Translations under genes and position numbers: made by a program
From: Pseudomonadota bacterium
GTDB lineage: Bacteria; Pseudomonadota; Alphaproteobacteria; Reyranellales; Reyranellaceae
Assembly (NCBI GenBank): GCA_023436825.1
Contig: JAEZHS010000143.1
Location: 1-18,828, forward strand
Direction: 5' to 3'
DNA: 18,828 bases
Part shown: piece after piece, positions 1-6,751 of the stretch
Numbering within the stretch: the stretch's first letter is position 1
Layout: the number at the start of each line of letters is the position of its first letter
Notes under the pieces: model-generated
Told to the model about the DNA's origin: nothing
The model's input: only the letters and a program-made list of their open reading frames with translations
Database searches by the model: none

Positions 1-117
1 AAGGTCTGCGCCTCGGCCGAATTCAACGACGTCTGTACAGTGCCGATGAAGTCGCTCGGCAAGCACCGGCTGCGCGGCGTGCCCGCACCGGTCGAGATCT
101 TCACCCTGCCGGATTGA
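1..117 (+). CDS. Class III adenylate/guanylate cyclase, C-terminal end (partial)
   Basis: Only the last 38 codons are inside the window; the gene begins upstream. The visible tail contains LGKHRLRGVPAPVEIFTLP before a TGA stop. The pattern L-G-x-H-x-L-R-G-x-x-x-P-V-E-(L/I)-F is the usual end of the catalytic domain in bacterial class III nucleotide cyclases that occur as stand-alone or TPR/CHASE2-fused proteins in alphaproteobacteria. Such enzymes make cAMP from ATP. The N-terminal sensor part and all metal-binding aspartates lie outside the window, so substrate and architecture cannot be judged. The gene converges on the flavodoxin gene, with a strong hairpin repeat between them. Confidence 0.7.
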   Translation, partial: KVCASAEFNDVCTVPMKSLGKHRLRGVPAPVEIFTLPD

Positions 118-141
118 GTGCTGGTCCCGTTACGTGTTCTC

Positions 142-210
142 TGTCACCCCGAGCGCAGCGAGGGGCCTTCAGGGCCGCAGGAAAGGTCGCTCGCTGCGCT
201 CGGGATGACA
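142..210. repeat. Dispersed-type palindromic repeat with long hairpin stem
   Basis: Two 21-base arms at 142-162 and 190-210 are reverse complements with a single C/T difference, which would still pair as G-U in RNA. They are separated by 27 bases. The motif reads CACCCCGAGCGCAGCGAGG on one side and its complement (ending CGGGATGACA) on the other. I recall this family as scattered in intergenic DNA of many unrelated bacteria, where spurious translations give HPERSEG and LAALGMT. It lies between the convergent cyclase and flavodoxin genes and could act as a bidirectional terminator, although there is no T-tract. Confidence 0.75.
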
Positions 211-244
211 GCGGGCCTGTGTCAGGCATTCGTGATTCCAGGTA

Positions 245-691
245 CTAGACCAGGACCTTCCAGCCCTCGACCCAGCCCAGCGCTTCCTCGTCAGGCAGGG
301 GCTGGCTCGAGGCATCGACCTCGAGACGATCGCCGAGCTTTCGCGCGCCGCAGAGCGCGAGCACCTTGTCGAGCTTCTTGCCGCCGCCGCAGAACGTATC
401 CTGGTAGGTCATGTCGCCAAGCGCGATGACGCCGTAGCGATGGCCCGACAGGTCGGGACGCTCGCGCTCCAAGGTCTCGGCCAGCGGCAGGATGTTGGTC
501 GGGATGTCGCCCGAGCCGTGGGTCGCACAGACCACCAGCAGCACGTCGTGCGCCATGAGATCGGCAGTCGTTGCCGCCTTGTCGGTGACGTCGACGGCAT
601 GGCCCGCCGCATCGAGCACCGGCTTCAGCGCATCGGCCACCATCTGGGCGTTGCCCGATTCGGTGCCGACCAGGATCAGGATCGTCGCCAT
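245..691 (-). CDS. Short-chain flavodoxin (MioC-like FMN-binding protein)
   Basis: A 148-residue single-domain flavodoxin, a soluble FMN-dependent electron carrier. The first beta strand (ILILVGTES) leads into the FMN phosphate loop GTESGNAQ at residues 9-16. The second flavin loop is CATHGSGDIPTN near residues 55-66, and the third is GVIALGDMTYQDTFCGGGKKLD, the typical 90s-loop strand and following helix. Length and motifs match stand-alone MioC-type flavodoxins or the flavodoxin module of sulfite reductase/P450 reductase, but no reductase domain follows. The ATG at 691 is the only sensible start; no clear ribosome binding site is visible. It is divergent from the crotonase operon with a 74-base spacer and convergent with the cyclase. 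Its physiological partner is not evident. Confidence 0.88.
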   Translation of the reverse strand: MATILILVGTESGNAQMVADALKPVLDAAGHAVDVTDKAATTADLMAHDVLLVVCATHGSGDIPTNILPLAETLERERPDLSGHRYGVIALGDMTYQDTFCGGGKKLDKVLALCGARKLGDRLEVDASSQPLPDEEALGWVEGWKVLV

Positions 692-765
692 TGCCGACGG
701 GATAGGCGAGCACGTGCCGCGATGCGACGCGACCGGATGGCGCGGGTGGCGATCGGAGGGGTGTC

Positions 766-1581
766 GTGCCAGTCTGCTGCGCCATGGAGAGAACCCCCGT
801 CATCGCCGCCCTCGAAGGTGGCGTCCTCACCCTCACGCTCAATCGCCCGCAACGGCTCAATGCCATGAGCGATGCCCTGATCGAGGCGATGAACCACGAG
901 TTGGCGCGTGCCCGCGACGATGCCGATATCCGCGCCATCCTGCTGACCGGCATCGGCCGTGGCTTCTGCGCCGGCGCCGACCTTTCCGGTGGCGGGACGG
1001 TCGATGCGTCGGCCAATACGCCGCCGGACCTCGGCGCCGGCATGGACCGTCTTTTCAACCCGATGATCCGCGCCATGCGCGAGCTGCCCAAGCCGATCGT
1101 GGGCGCCATCAACGGCGTGGCGGCGGGTGGCGGCGCGAACCTCGCGCTCGCCTGCGACATCGTCCTGGCGGCGCGTTCTGCGCGCTTCGACCAGGCCTTC
1201 GTGCGCATCTCACTGATGCCGGACCTCGGCGGCACGTATTTCCTGCCGCGCACCGTGGGCGACGCGCGAGCGCGCGGCCTTGCCATGCTGGGCAAGTCGG
1301 TGCCGGCCGAGGAGGCGGAGCGTATGGGCATGATCTGGCAGACCGTCGACGATGGTGCGCTGATGGCCGAGGCGGCGAGGCTCGCGCGCCGGCTCGCCAG
1401 CGGACCGACGCTCTCCTATGCCGCGATCAAGAAGGCGATCAACGCGGCCGCCACCAACACGCTCGACCAGCAGCTCGACCTCGAGCGAGACAGCCAGCGC
1501 GAGCTCGGCCGTAGCGCCGACTTCCGCGAAGGCGTGACGGCCTTTCTGGCCAAGCGGCCGGCCGAGTTCGCAGGACGCTGA
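766..1581 (+). CDS. Enoyl-CoA hydratase/isomerase family protein, PaaG-like (paralogue 1)
   Basis: A crotonase-fold acyl-CoA enzyme of 271 residues. The GTG at 766 is chosen because GGAGGG at 755-760 lies 5 bases upstream; an in-frame ATG at 784 would match homologue N-termini but sits too far from that site. The oxyanion-hole loop GRGFCAGADLS and the second loop NGVAAGGGANLALACDI are present. The two glutamates of true hydratases are absent: GGGCE is replaced by GGGAN, and QPE by QAF. An aspartate is present in SLMPDLGGT, where PaaG-type isomerases carry their catalytic base. The family context therefore suggests double-bond or ring isomerisation, like 1,2-epoxyphenylacetyl-CoA isomerase, rather than hydration. 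It is followed after 5 bases by a close paralogue. The exact substrate is unknown. Confidence 0.88.
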   Translation: MPVCCAMERTPVIAALEGGVLTLTLNRPQRLNAMSDALIEAMNHELARARDDADIRAILLTGIGRGFCAGADLSGGGTVDASANTPPDLGAGMDRLFNPMIRAMRELPKPIVGAINGVAAGGGANLALACDIVLAARSARFDQAFVRISLMPDLGGTYFLPRTVGDARARGLAMLGKSVPAEEAERMGMIWQTVDDGALMAEAARLARRLASGPTLSYAAIKKAINAAATNTLDQQLDLERDSQRELGRSADFREGVTAFLAKRPAEFAGR

Positions 1582-1586
1582 AGACC

Positions 1587-2375
1587 ATGAGCTACAACAC
1601 CATCACCGTCGCCCACGACCAGGGCCTGACCACGCTGACCCTCAACGCGCCCGACAAGCTGAACGCCGTGTCGCGCAAGATGATCGCCGAGCTGAAGGAC
1701 TGCTGGGAGAAGCTTGCCGCCGACGGCTCGGTCCGCGCGGTGCTGCTGACCGGCGCCGGGCGAGGCTTCTGCGCCGGCGCCGATCTCAGCGATCCCGATC
1801 GCGACAACAGCGCGACGGCCGATTCGGGGGCCGCCCTGGACAAGTACTTCAATCCCGTGATCCGCCTGATGCGTTCGGTGCCCAAGCCGATCGTGGCGGC
1901 GGTGAACGGACCGGCCGCCGGCGTCGGCATGAGCTTCGCGCTCGCTGCCGACATCGCGATCGCCGGAAAGTCGGCGAGCTTCCTGCAGGCCTTCTCCCGC
2001 ATCGGCCTCCTGCCCGACGGCGGCAGCACCTGGTTCCTGCCGCGCCTGGTCGGCGAGCAGCGGGCACGAGCGCTCGCCATGCTCGCGCCCAAGATCAGCG
2101 CCGAGCAGGCCAGGGAGTGGGGCCTGATCTGGGACGTCGTCGAGGACGGCGAGCTGATGAAGACGGCGACCGAGGTGGCGCGCGGCCTGGCCGACGGGCC
2201 GACCCTGTCGCTCGCGCGCATCAAGGAGGCGATGAACCGCGCTTCGGGCAACGCGCTTAGCCAACAGCTCGACCTCGAGCGCGACTTCCAGCGCGAGCTC
2301 GGCCGCAGTGAGGATTTCAAGGAGGGCGTCACGGCCTTCCTCGCCAAGCGCAAGCCTCGGTTCAAGGGCAAGTAG
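1587..2375 (+). CDS. Enoyl-CoA hydratase/isomerase family protein, PaaG-like (paralogue 2)
   Basis: A 262-residue crotonase, aligning end to end with the gene before it. The shared GRGFCAGADLS loop and the shared C-terminal pattern QQLDLERD.QRELGRS.DF.EGVTAFLAKR show tandem duplication. As in the first copy, the hydratase glutamates are missing (AGVGMSFALAADI and LQAFSRIGLLPDGGST), while the PaaG-type aspartate is kept (D144). Both copies keep the motif that PaaG shows around its active site (F-x-x-A-F-S-(K/R)-(I/L)-G-L-(I/L)-P-D). The start ATG follows a weak GAAGA site. The closeness of the genes implies one transcript and possibly a heteromeric trimer/hexamer, which is inference. Alternative activities in the superfamily (dehalogenase, hydrolase) cannot be excluded. 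Confidence 0.9.
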   Translation: MSYNTITVAHDQGLTTLTLNAPDKLNAVSRKMIAELKDCWEKLAADGSVRAVLLTGAGRGFCAGADLSDPDRDNSATADSGAALDKYFNPVIRLMRSVPKPIVAAVNGPAAGVGMSFALAADIAIAGKSASFLQAFSRIGLLPDGGSTWFLPRLVGEQRARALAMLAPKISAEQAREWGLIWDVVEDGELMKTATEVARGLADGPTLSLARIKEAMNRASGNALSQQLDLERDFQRELGRSEDFKEGVTAFLAKRKPRFKGK

Positions 2376-2387
2376 GGGGAAGCAAGG

Positions 2388-3320
2388 ATGACGACGCCGC
2401 ACAAGGAGATCACGTCGGGCCTGAAATTTCCGGAAGGGCCTGTCGCCATGCCCGACGGCTCGGTGATCCTGGTCGAGATCGCGCGCCAGACGCTGACCCG
2501 CGTCATGCCCGACGGCAAGCAGCACGTGATCGCCAAGCTGGGCGGCGGCCCCAACGGCGCGGCCATGGGCCCCAAGGGCAAGATCTACGTGACCAACAAC
2601 GGCGGCTTCAACTGGATCGAGCGGCCGGACGGCCGCATGTTCCCGGGCACCGCGCCGGCCGACTACAAGGGCGGGTCGATCCAGGTGGTCGATCCGGAGA
2701 CCGGCAAGTTCGAGACGCTTTACGATTCGTGCGACGGTCGCAAGTTGAACGGGCCCAACGACCTGGTGTTCGACGATGCCGGCGGCTTCTGGTTCACCGA
2801 CCTCGGCAAGACGCACGAGCGCCAGACCGATCGCGGCGCCGTCTACTACGCCAAGGCCGACGGCTCGAAGATCGAGGAGAAGATCTTCCCGCTGGAGCGG
2901 CCCAACGGCTGCGGCCTCTCGCCCGACGGCAAGACGCTCTATGTCGTCGAGACGCCGACCGCGCGCTGCTGGTCGTTCGAGCTTTCGTCGCCCGGCGAGA
3001 TCAAGTCGGCCAACGGGCCGTTCCGCGGCGAGAAGGGCCGCGTGGTCGCGGGCCTCGGCGGCTATCAGATGTTCGATTCGCTGGCCGTCGATTCGGCGGG
3101 CCATATCTGTGTCGCCACGCTGATCACCGGCGCGGTGTCCGACATCTCGCCCGACGGCAAGTCGGTGACGCAGTACAAGCTGCCCGATCCGATGGTCACC
3201 AACGTCTGCTTCGGCGGCAAGGACCTGCGCACGGCCTTCGCCACGCTGTCGCTCACCGGCAAGCTGGTGAGCTTCGAATGGCCGAGGCCGGGTCTGAAGC
3301 TCGAGTACCTGAACAAGTAG
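2388..3320 (+). CDS. SMP-30/gluconolactonase/LRE family hydrolase
   Basis: A 310-residue six-bladed beta-propeller of the SMP-30/gluconolactonase family, metal-dependent enzymes that open sugar or other lactones. Likely metal ligands are visible in family positions: E16 in FPEGP, N124 in LNGPND, N173 in RPNGCGLSPDG and D230 in FDSLAVD. Repeated S/P-D-G-K turns mark the blades. There is no signal peptide, so it is cytoplasmic. The ATG is preceded by a purine-rich GGGGGAAGCAAGG. It follows the crotonase pair by 12 bases and precedes the DUF3592 gene by 7, so it is probably part of the same catabolic operon. The true lactone substrate is not deducible; propellers in this family also include esterases and synthases. 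Confidence 0.87.
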   Translation: MTTPHKEITSGLKFPEGPVAMPDGSVILVEIARQTLTRVMPDGKQHVIAKLGGGPNGAAMGPKGKIYVTNNGGFNWIERPDGRMFPGTAPADYKGGSIQVVDPETGKFETLYDSCDGRKLNGPNDLVFDDAGGFWFTDLGKTHERQTDRGAVYYAKADGSKIEEKIFPLERPNGCGLSPDGKTLYVVETPTARCWSFELSSPGEIKSANGPFRGEKGRVVAGLGGYQMFDSLAVDSAGHICVATLITGAVSDISPDGKSVTQYKLPDPMVTNVCFGGKDLRTAFATLSLTGKLVSFEWPRPGLKLEYLNK

Positions 3321-3327
3321 GCCGCTC

Positions 3328-3909
3328 GTGGCGCGCGGTCGACGGAAGAACGTCACGCCCAATCGCGGCGGCATGGCGTTCGGCCGCAACCTGATGGTGC
3401 TGGCTGCGGTGATCCTGGCCCTCGGCGCCTACGGCGTCGTGAGAGGCGCGCTGACGCTGAAATGGCCGCGCGCCGACGCCACCATCACCAGCGCCGAGCT
3501 GCTGCGCCAGACCACGACCAGCCGCGGCGCCGACAGCCGCTCGATCGAGGAAGGCTGGAACAGCTTCCATGTGCTCTACCAGTATCGCGTCGGCGACCGC
3601 GATTACGTGGCGGGCGGCGTCGAGCCCTACGACTTCGGAATGCAGAACTCCGCTGGCGCCGCGAAGATGAGGGAGCGCCATCCCATCGGCTCGGAGGCCA
3701 AGGTCGCCTACGATCCCGGCAATCCGGCCGTGGCCTATCTCGAGCCGGGGCCGAGCTCGTTCGCGCTCGCGCTGTCGGGCATCGGCGCGTTCATGCTGTT
3801 GGCCGGCTGGTGGGTGCGAACCAAGGCCGCGCAGGGCATCGGCGCCATGAACGAGGAGGGCGCCACCGAACGCATCGCCAAGGCGCAACGCGAGGGCGAT
3901 ACTCTCTAG
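3328..3909 (+). CDS. DUF3592 domain membrane protein
   Basis: A 193-residue protein with two predicted membrane helices (about residues 22-42 and 143-165) flanking a soluble domain of roughly 100 residues. The domain has the DUF3592 pattern: WP.ADATITSAEL after the first helix, a YQYRVGDRDYVAGG strand pair, and HPIGSEAKVAYDPGNPAVAYLEPG before the second helix. The function of DUF3592 is unknown. The start is uncertain: GTG at 3328 lies 7 bases after the lactonase stop without a clear ribosome binding site, and ATG at 3373 (MAFGRN) would also leave both helices intact. It is the last gene of the crotonase/lactonase operon and may simply be co-transcribed. Confidence 0.8.
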   Translation: MARGRRKNVTPNRGGMAFGRNLMVLAAVILALGAYGVVRGALTLKWPRADATITSAELLRQTTTSRGADSRSIEEGWNSFHVLYQYRVGDRDYVAGGVEPYDFGMQNSAGAAKMRERHPIGSEAKVAYDPGNPAVAYLEPGPSSFALALSGIGAFMLLAGWWVRTKAAQGIGAMNEEGATERIAKAQREGDTL

Positions 3910-4405
3910 GAGCTCTGCACAGTGGTTGCCAAGCCCAACACAAGCAACACATTGCCGTGCTTGTCGTCCGAGAGGCTGTGTCCGACATGACATAGACCAG
4001 CGCAAGCCGATGGCCTTGGTATCGGCAGCGATGGCTTTTCTTGCGCAATCCCTGGGCTATGGCACCGCTGTAGATCGAGGACAAGACGGTGAAAGCTGTC
4101 GCCCGGCATGGCGGTGACAGTCGAGATCAAGACCGGCTCGCGCAGCATCCTGACCTACCTGCTCTCGCCGCTCGTCCGCTACAAGCACGACAGCCTGCGC
4201 GAACGCTGATCGTATTCGTCTTCGAATTCTTCCCCTGCTGGTGCCTTGATGTCCCAGTCTGCAAACATCTCCAGCGGCTGCTGAAAACGCAGCTCCCCTA
4301 TTGCACACCATCAATGCTGCATAGAAATGGATGGCGCGGCACCGGCATAGGATAGCCCTGCCAAAAACCAGCGTGTGCCCACGAGAACGGCGCTTAACGT
4401 CAGGC
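3910..4405. other. Gene-poor stretch holding one secretion-adaptor remnant
   Basis: Between the DUF3592 gene and the TIGR03118 gene there is no intact gene. The only recognisable content is the HlyD-type tail at 4074-4209, listed separately. The parts at 3910-4073 and 4210-4405 are more A/T-rich than the flanking operons and show no recognisable protein in any frame, no tRNA and no clear terminator. Confidence 0.6.
4074..4209 (+). pseudogene. HlyD-family type I secretion adaptor, C-terminal remnant with frameshift
   Basis: The frame from 4096 to the TGA at 4207-4209 reads LSPGMAVTVEIKTGSRSI followed by LTYLLSPLVRYKHDSLRER. This is the very characteristic end of HlyD/PrtE-type membrane-fusion proteins of type I secretion systems. 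Just upstream, IEDKTVK is readable in another frame at 4074-4094, which is what the family has before LSPGM. Joining the two needs removal of one base in the AAA at 4092-4094, so a 1-nt insertion has broken the gene. A TAG at 4071-4073 stops the upstream frame and nothing further upstream is recognisable, so only about 45 codons of a gene normally over 400 codons long survive. No transporter ATPase or TolC partner is in the window. Confidence 0.75.
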
Positions 4406-5617
4406 TCAAGCGTGCTGCGGTATCGTCAGCAACTGCTGTGACGTCTCGTCAACATGGGGGCTCATATTCGAGTTTTCCGATGCACTGGGTGGGCCAAACG
4501 AAGCCATGGCCTGCACGAGCTGCTGTATTGCCCCAGTTGGCGGCACGCTCTCGATTGCGCCGACCAGACCATGCGTCTCGCCGTCGATGCCGTCGGTGAA
4601 GTAGAGGGTGCTCGGGCTGCCGTCGCTGCCGCCGCCGCCGAAAGTCAGGGCCCAGAGACCGCCCGGCGTCTGTCCCGAACCGGCCGAGATCGGGATCGTG
4701 CCTTCGAACTTGTGGGTCTGGAGATCGAAAGCGTTGATTTCGCTGTCCTGGAAGCTGAAATTGCCCACCAGAAGGTCGCCGCTGAACTTGCCGAAATCGT
4801 CTGGAGCGATAGCGACGCCCCACGGAGCGGCGAGAGGGCTGTGAGGGCCGCCGAGCAGCACTCCATGCGGCTCGAGTTTGCCGCTCTCGCTGAAAACGGC
4901 CACCGCCCCGTCGCCTGGGCCGGCCATTGTCTGCGCCTGACGTCCGGCAGGCGCATAGGTTACATACACATCGCCGCCAATGTCCGTCACATTGAAGGGG
5001 ACGAGCCCCCGGGCTTCGATTTGGCCGGGGGTCCGAAACGCATGACGGCCTAGGTCGACCGGGTCGAAGCTACTGTTGAAGACGTCGATGGTCCCGCCGC
5101 TGGTGTTGGCGGCGTAGAGCATCGTATGAGCCTCGTTGACCGCCAATCCGGTATAGACGGCGTTCGGCGTCGTCACTTCGATGTGCGCGGTTGACCCGTC
5201 TGTCCCGAGGCTGGAGTTCCAGGCGGAGATCGTCCCGTTGAGATCGGCGAAGATGAAGCTGGCGCTCATGAGGTTGCCGGCGGTCAGCTTGAAAGATGAT
5301 GCGTTCGTATTGGAAACCTGTCCCGTGGGGCCTTGGGGGCCGGTCCCGGTGGTCGGGATGTTCACTGTGAAAACGGGAACGGGATTATTGACGTCGGTGC
5401 TGTCGGTCACCGAGTAGAGAGTGGTCGAGTTGGTGCCCTGGTTCGAGACCCAGAAGGGGCTGCTGCCAGGCCTAAACGAAACGCCCCAAGGGTTCACCAA
5501 ATGCGGGTCAGTTGCCTCGGCCAATCCGTCAATGTCCGAGACCAAATTCGTCTGAACATAGACGGACGCATCGGCGGCGGACTTCGGATCAGATTGGAAT
5601 GGCGCTGATTTAGGCAT
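4406..5617 (-). CDS. TIGR03118 family beta-propeller protein
   Basis: A 403-residue protein with the TIGR03118 layout: YVQTNLVSDIDGLAEATDPHL then NPWGVSFRPGSSPFWVSNQGT near the N-terminus, TGLAVNEAHTMLYAAN in the middle, and APWGVAIAPDDFGKFSGDLL then VGNFSF in the C-terminal half, followed by LWALTFGGGGSDGSPSTLYF and TDGIDGETHGLVGAI. The function of the family is unknown; it looks like an NHL/SMP-30-type propeller. The ATG at 5617 is chosen because GGAGGG lies 6-7 bases upstream; an ATG at 5632 would place that site inside the coding sequence. Unlike many family members, as I recall them, this protein has no N-terminal signal peptide. It is the only intact gene in a degraded island and is next to the adaptor remnant. 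Confidence 0.82.
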   Translation of the reverse strand: MPKSAPFQSDPKSAADASVYVQTNLVSDIDGLAEATDPHLVNPWGVSFRPGSSPFWVSNQGTNSTTLYSVTDSTDVNNPVPVFTVNIPTTGTGPQGPTGQVSNTNASSFKLTAGNLMSASFIFADLNGTISAWNSSLGTDGSTAHIEVTTPNAVYTGLAVNEAHTMLYAANTSGGTIDVFNSSFDPVDLGRHAFRTPGQIEARGLVPFNVTDIGGDVYVTYAPAGRQAQTMAGPGDGAVAVFSESGKLEPHGVLLGGPHSPLAAPWGVAIAPDDFGKFSGDLLVGNFSFQDSEINAFDLQTHKFEGTIPISAGSGQTPGGLWALTFGGGGSDGSPSTLYFTDGIDGETHGLVGAIESVPPTGAIQQLVQAMASFGPPSASENSNMSPHVDETSQQLLTIPQHA

Positions 5618-5634
5618 GACTGTTCCCTCCATGA
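5611..5634 (-). promoter_or_regulatory. Ribosome binding site deciding the start of the TIGR03118 gene
   Basis: On the minus strand an ATG at 5632 is directly followed by GAGGGAACAGTC and a second in-frame ATG at 5617. The string GGAGGG covering the first ATG's last base is a good Shine-Dalgarno for the second, which makes the downstream start the likely one. Confidence 0.7.
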
Positions 5635-5952
5635 TGTTTGAACAACTGAGAGGGTCGAGCAGCCGGTTCTCCGGGAACGACCGGACCGGGCGCTACGGCC
5701 TGAGGCATCGTTCAACGTCGAGACGACGCACAGAATAGGCCTCTTGGTTTGTAATATATGCGACCTCGTGCTTGATCTCGCAATCGTGATCGAAAGCTCC
5801 GAGACCACGAGCGACACCTGCACTTCATTCTCATGATGGGAACAAGGCGCACGCGGGCCCGAAATCGGGAAATCGCGCCGGGACTCCCCTTCGGTGCCAA
5901 ATTTTTCGCCCGAGCGGTACGACAACACCGGTTGATTTCACATCCTCGCCGG
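5618..5952. other. Intergenic stretch with promoter-like site, no gene recognised
   Basis: This 335-base stretch between the TIGR03118 start and the outer-membrane-like fragment shows no recognisable protein. It includes the A/T-rich patch around 5740-5760, with the promoter-like boxes listed separately. Confidence 0.5.
5755..5783 (-). promoter_or_regulatory. Candidate sigma-70-type promoter for the TIGR03118 gene
   Basis: On the minus strand TTGCGA (5783-5778) is followed after 17 bases by CATATA (5760-5755), with TATATT overlapping two bases further on. Spacing is ideal and the patch is clearly A/T-rich against the surroundings. The implied transcript start near 5747 would leave a leader of about 130 bases. 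This is a pattern match only. Confidence 0.4.
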
Positions 5953-6228
5953 CCTCTGTTCGGCCTTGGCAATCCGGCCTTCGGGAACACCATTTGTTGT
6001 TTGATCACGACACTGGTCTCATTTGGCGGCGCCACGCCCGCCGACTGCATCGCGAACAACCAGCGCTTGTCCGAGTCGACGATCGGCTTCTGGCAGACCG
6101 TGTACGAGGGAGACTATGGCCGCGTGACGTTCGGCGCCCAGCACGAGTACCTTAAGCCTAAAGCCTTCAATGGAATCGGTGGGGCTCCTTCGACCGACGA
6201 TAACGTCGTCATGACGGCGCCCAGCTAG
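5953..6228 (+). pseudogene. Outer-membrane beta-barrel-like protein, C-terminal fragment
   Basis: The open frame ending with TAG at 6226-6228 reads FGLGNPAFGN, a variable cysteine-containing loop, then STIGFWQTVYEGDYGRVTF and GAQHEYLKPKAFNGIGGAP followed by STDDNVVMT. Alternating aromatic/polar strands of this type (T-x-G-F-W...G..GRV.FG.Q..Y....AF.G.GGAP...DN) are what I recall from the last two strands of large, uncharacterised outer-membrane-like proteins in rhizobia and relatives, which normally finish with an aromatic strand such as R-Y-Y. Here the ending is APS, so the last strand is lost. The same frame continues upstream to an ATG at 5833, but that part looks non-coding and no ribosome binding site is seen. 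I call it a gene fragment rather than a real short gene. Confidence 0.5.
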
Positions 6229-6419
6229 TAGCGCGTCACAGTGATCATGGCCGTTTTGTTGAAGCGGATGACAGCATTGCTGGCATTGGTGCCCAGCCAC
6301 GCGAGCATGGCGCTATCGCCGGTCGAGCCCCCATCCGCGCCCCCTACGGCGCGCAAAAACTCGCGAAACCGAAATTGGTCGGGCAGGACCTCAGTTATTG
6401 ACAGGGTTGGGTACTTAAG
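6225..6419 (-). pseudogene. Unrecognised 64-codon C-terminal fragment
   Basis: On the minus strand a frame is open from just after a TAA (6422-6420) to a TAG at 6227-6225. It has protein-like composition: TEVLPDQFRFREFLRAVGGA followed by DGGSTGDSAMLAWLGTNASN and AVIRFNKTAMITVTRY. There is no ATG or GTG near the beginning; the first ATG is residue 38, leaving a 27-residue peptide. Its stop overlaps the stop of the facing fragment by two bases. I do not recognise the family. The hydrophobic/polar ending VTRY looks like a strand end. It is most likely the tail of a longer gene whose front is lost, but a chance open frame is possible. Confidence 0.35.
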
Positions 6420-6751
6420 TTATATAGACCTTGCAGCTGCGCTTCCAGGCGGCATCGTTCTATGCATCGTTCATCCGATTACCACCGCGCGGCAGATACC
6501 GCGCCAGCCCGCCCGGCTGGCTCGGATGGGCGCGCCTGGACTCCGAGCGAGAGGTCGCCCGCTGTCCCACCCTGAAAACCGGTAGCGGAAACAGCGGAAA
6601 CAGCGGGAATTCAACAGGGGCTCAATGGATGGGGTGTCAGCCTCTCAAGACCAACAAGAGGGTCGGGCGGGGAAAGGCGGGAATGCCGGAAAATCGCCAG
6701 CACCGTTGTTGGCAGTGCAGGCACCGGGCTTTCCGCCCGCGGCGGATCCCG
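6420..6751. other. Intergenic DNA with a 9-nt triplicate, no gene recognised
   Basis: This 332-base stretch downstream of the malonyl-CoA decarboxylase stop contains no recognisable gene on either strand. It holds three tandem 9-base units at 6584-6610 (AGCGGAAAC twice, then AGCGGGAAT). No clear hairpin-plus-T terminator for the decarboxylase gene was found. Confidence 0.5.

Noticed and set aside
1416..3389. A 657-codon open frame on the minus strand across the crotonase and lactonase genes
   Set aside because: High-GC antisense shadow: composition is Arg/Ala/His-rich with no family motif, while the plus strand carries clearly conserved enzymes.
5833..5952. N-terminal 40 codons of the frame that ends in the outer-membrane-like fragment
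   Set aside because: Arg-rich, no ribosome binding site and no resemblance to the family; regarded as read-through of non-coding DNA.
6584..6610. Three tandem 9-base units as a possible CRISPR or regulatory iteron array
   Set aside because: Units are too short, lack spacers, and number only three; most likely a simple local duplication.
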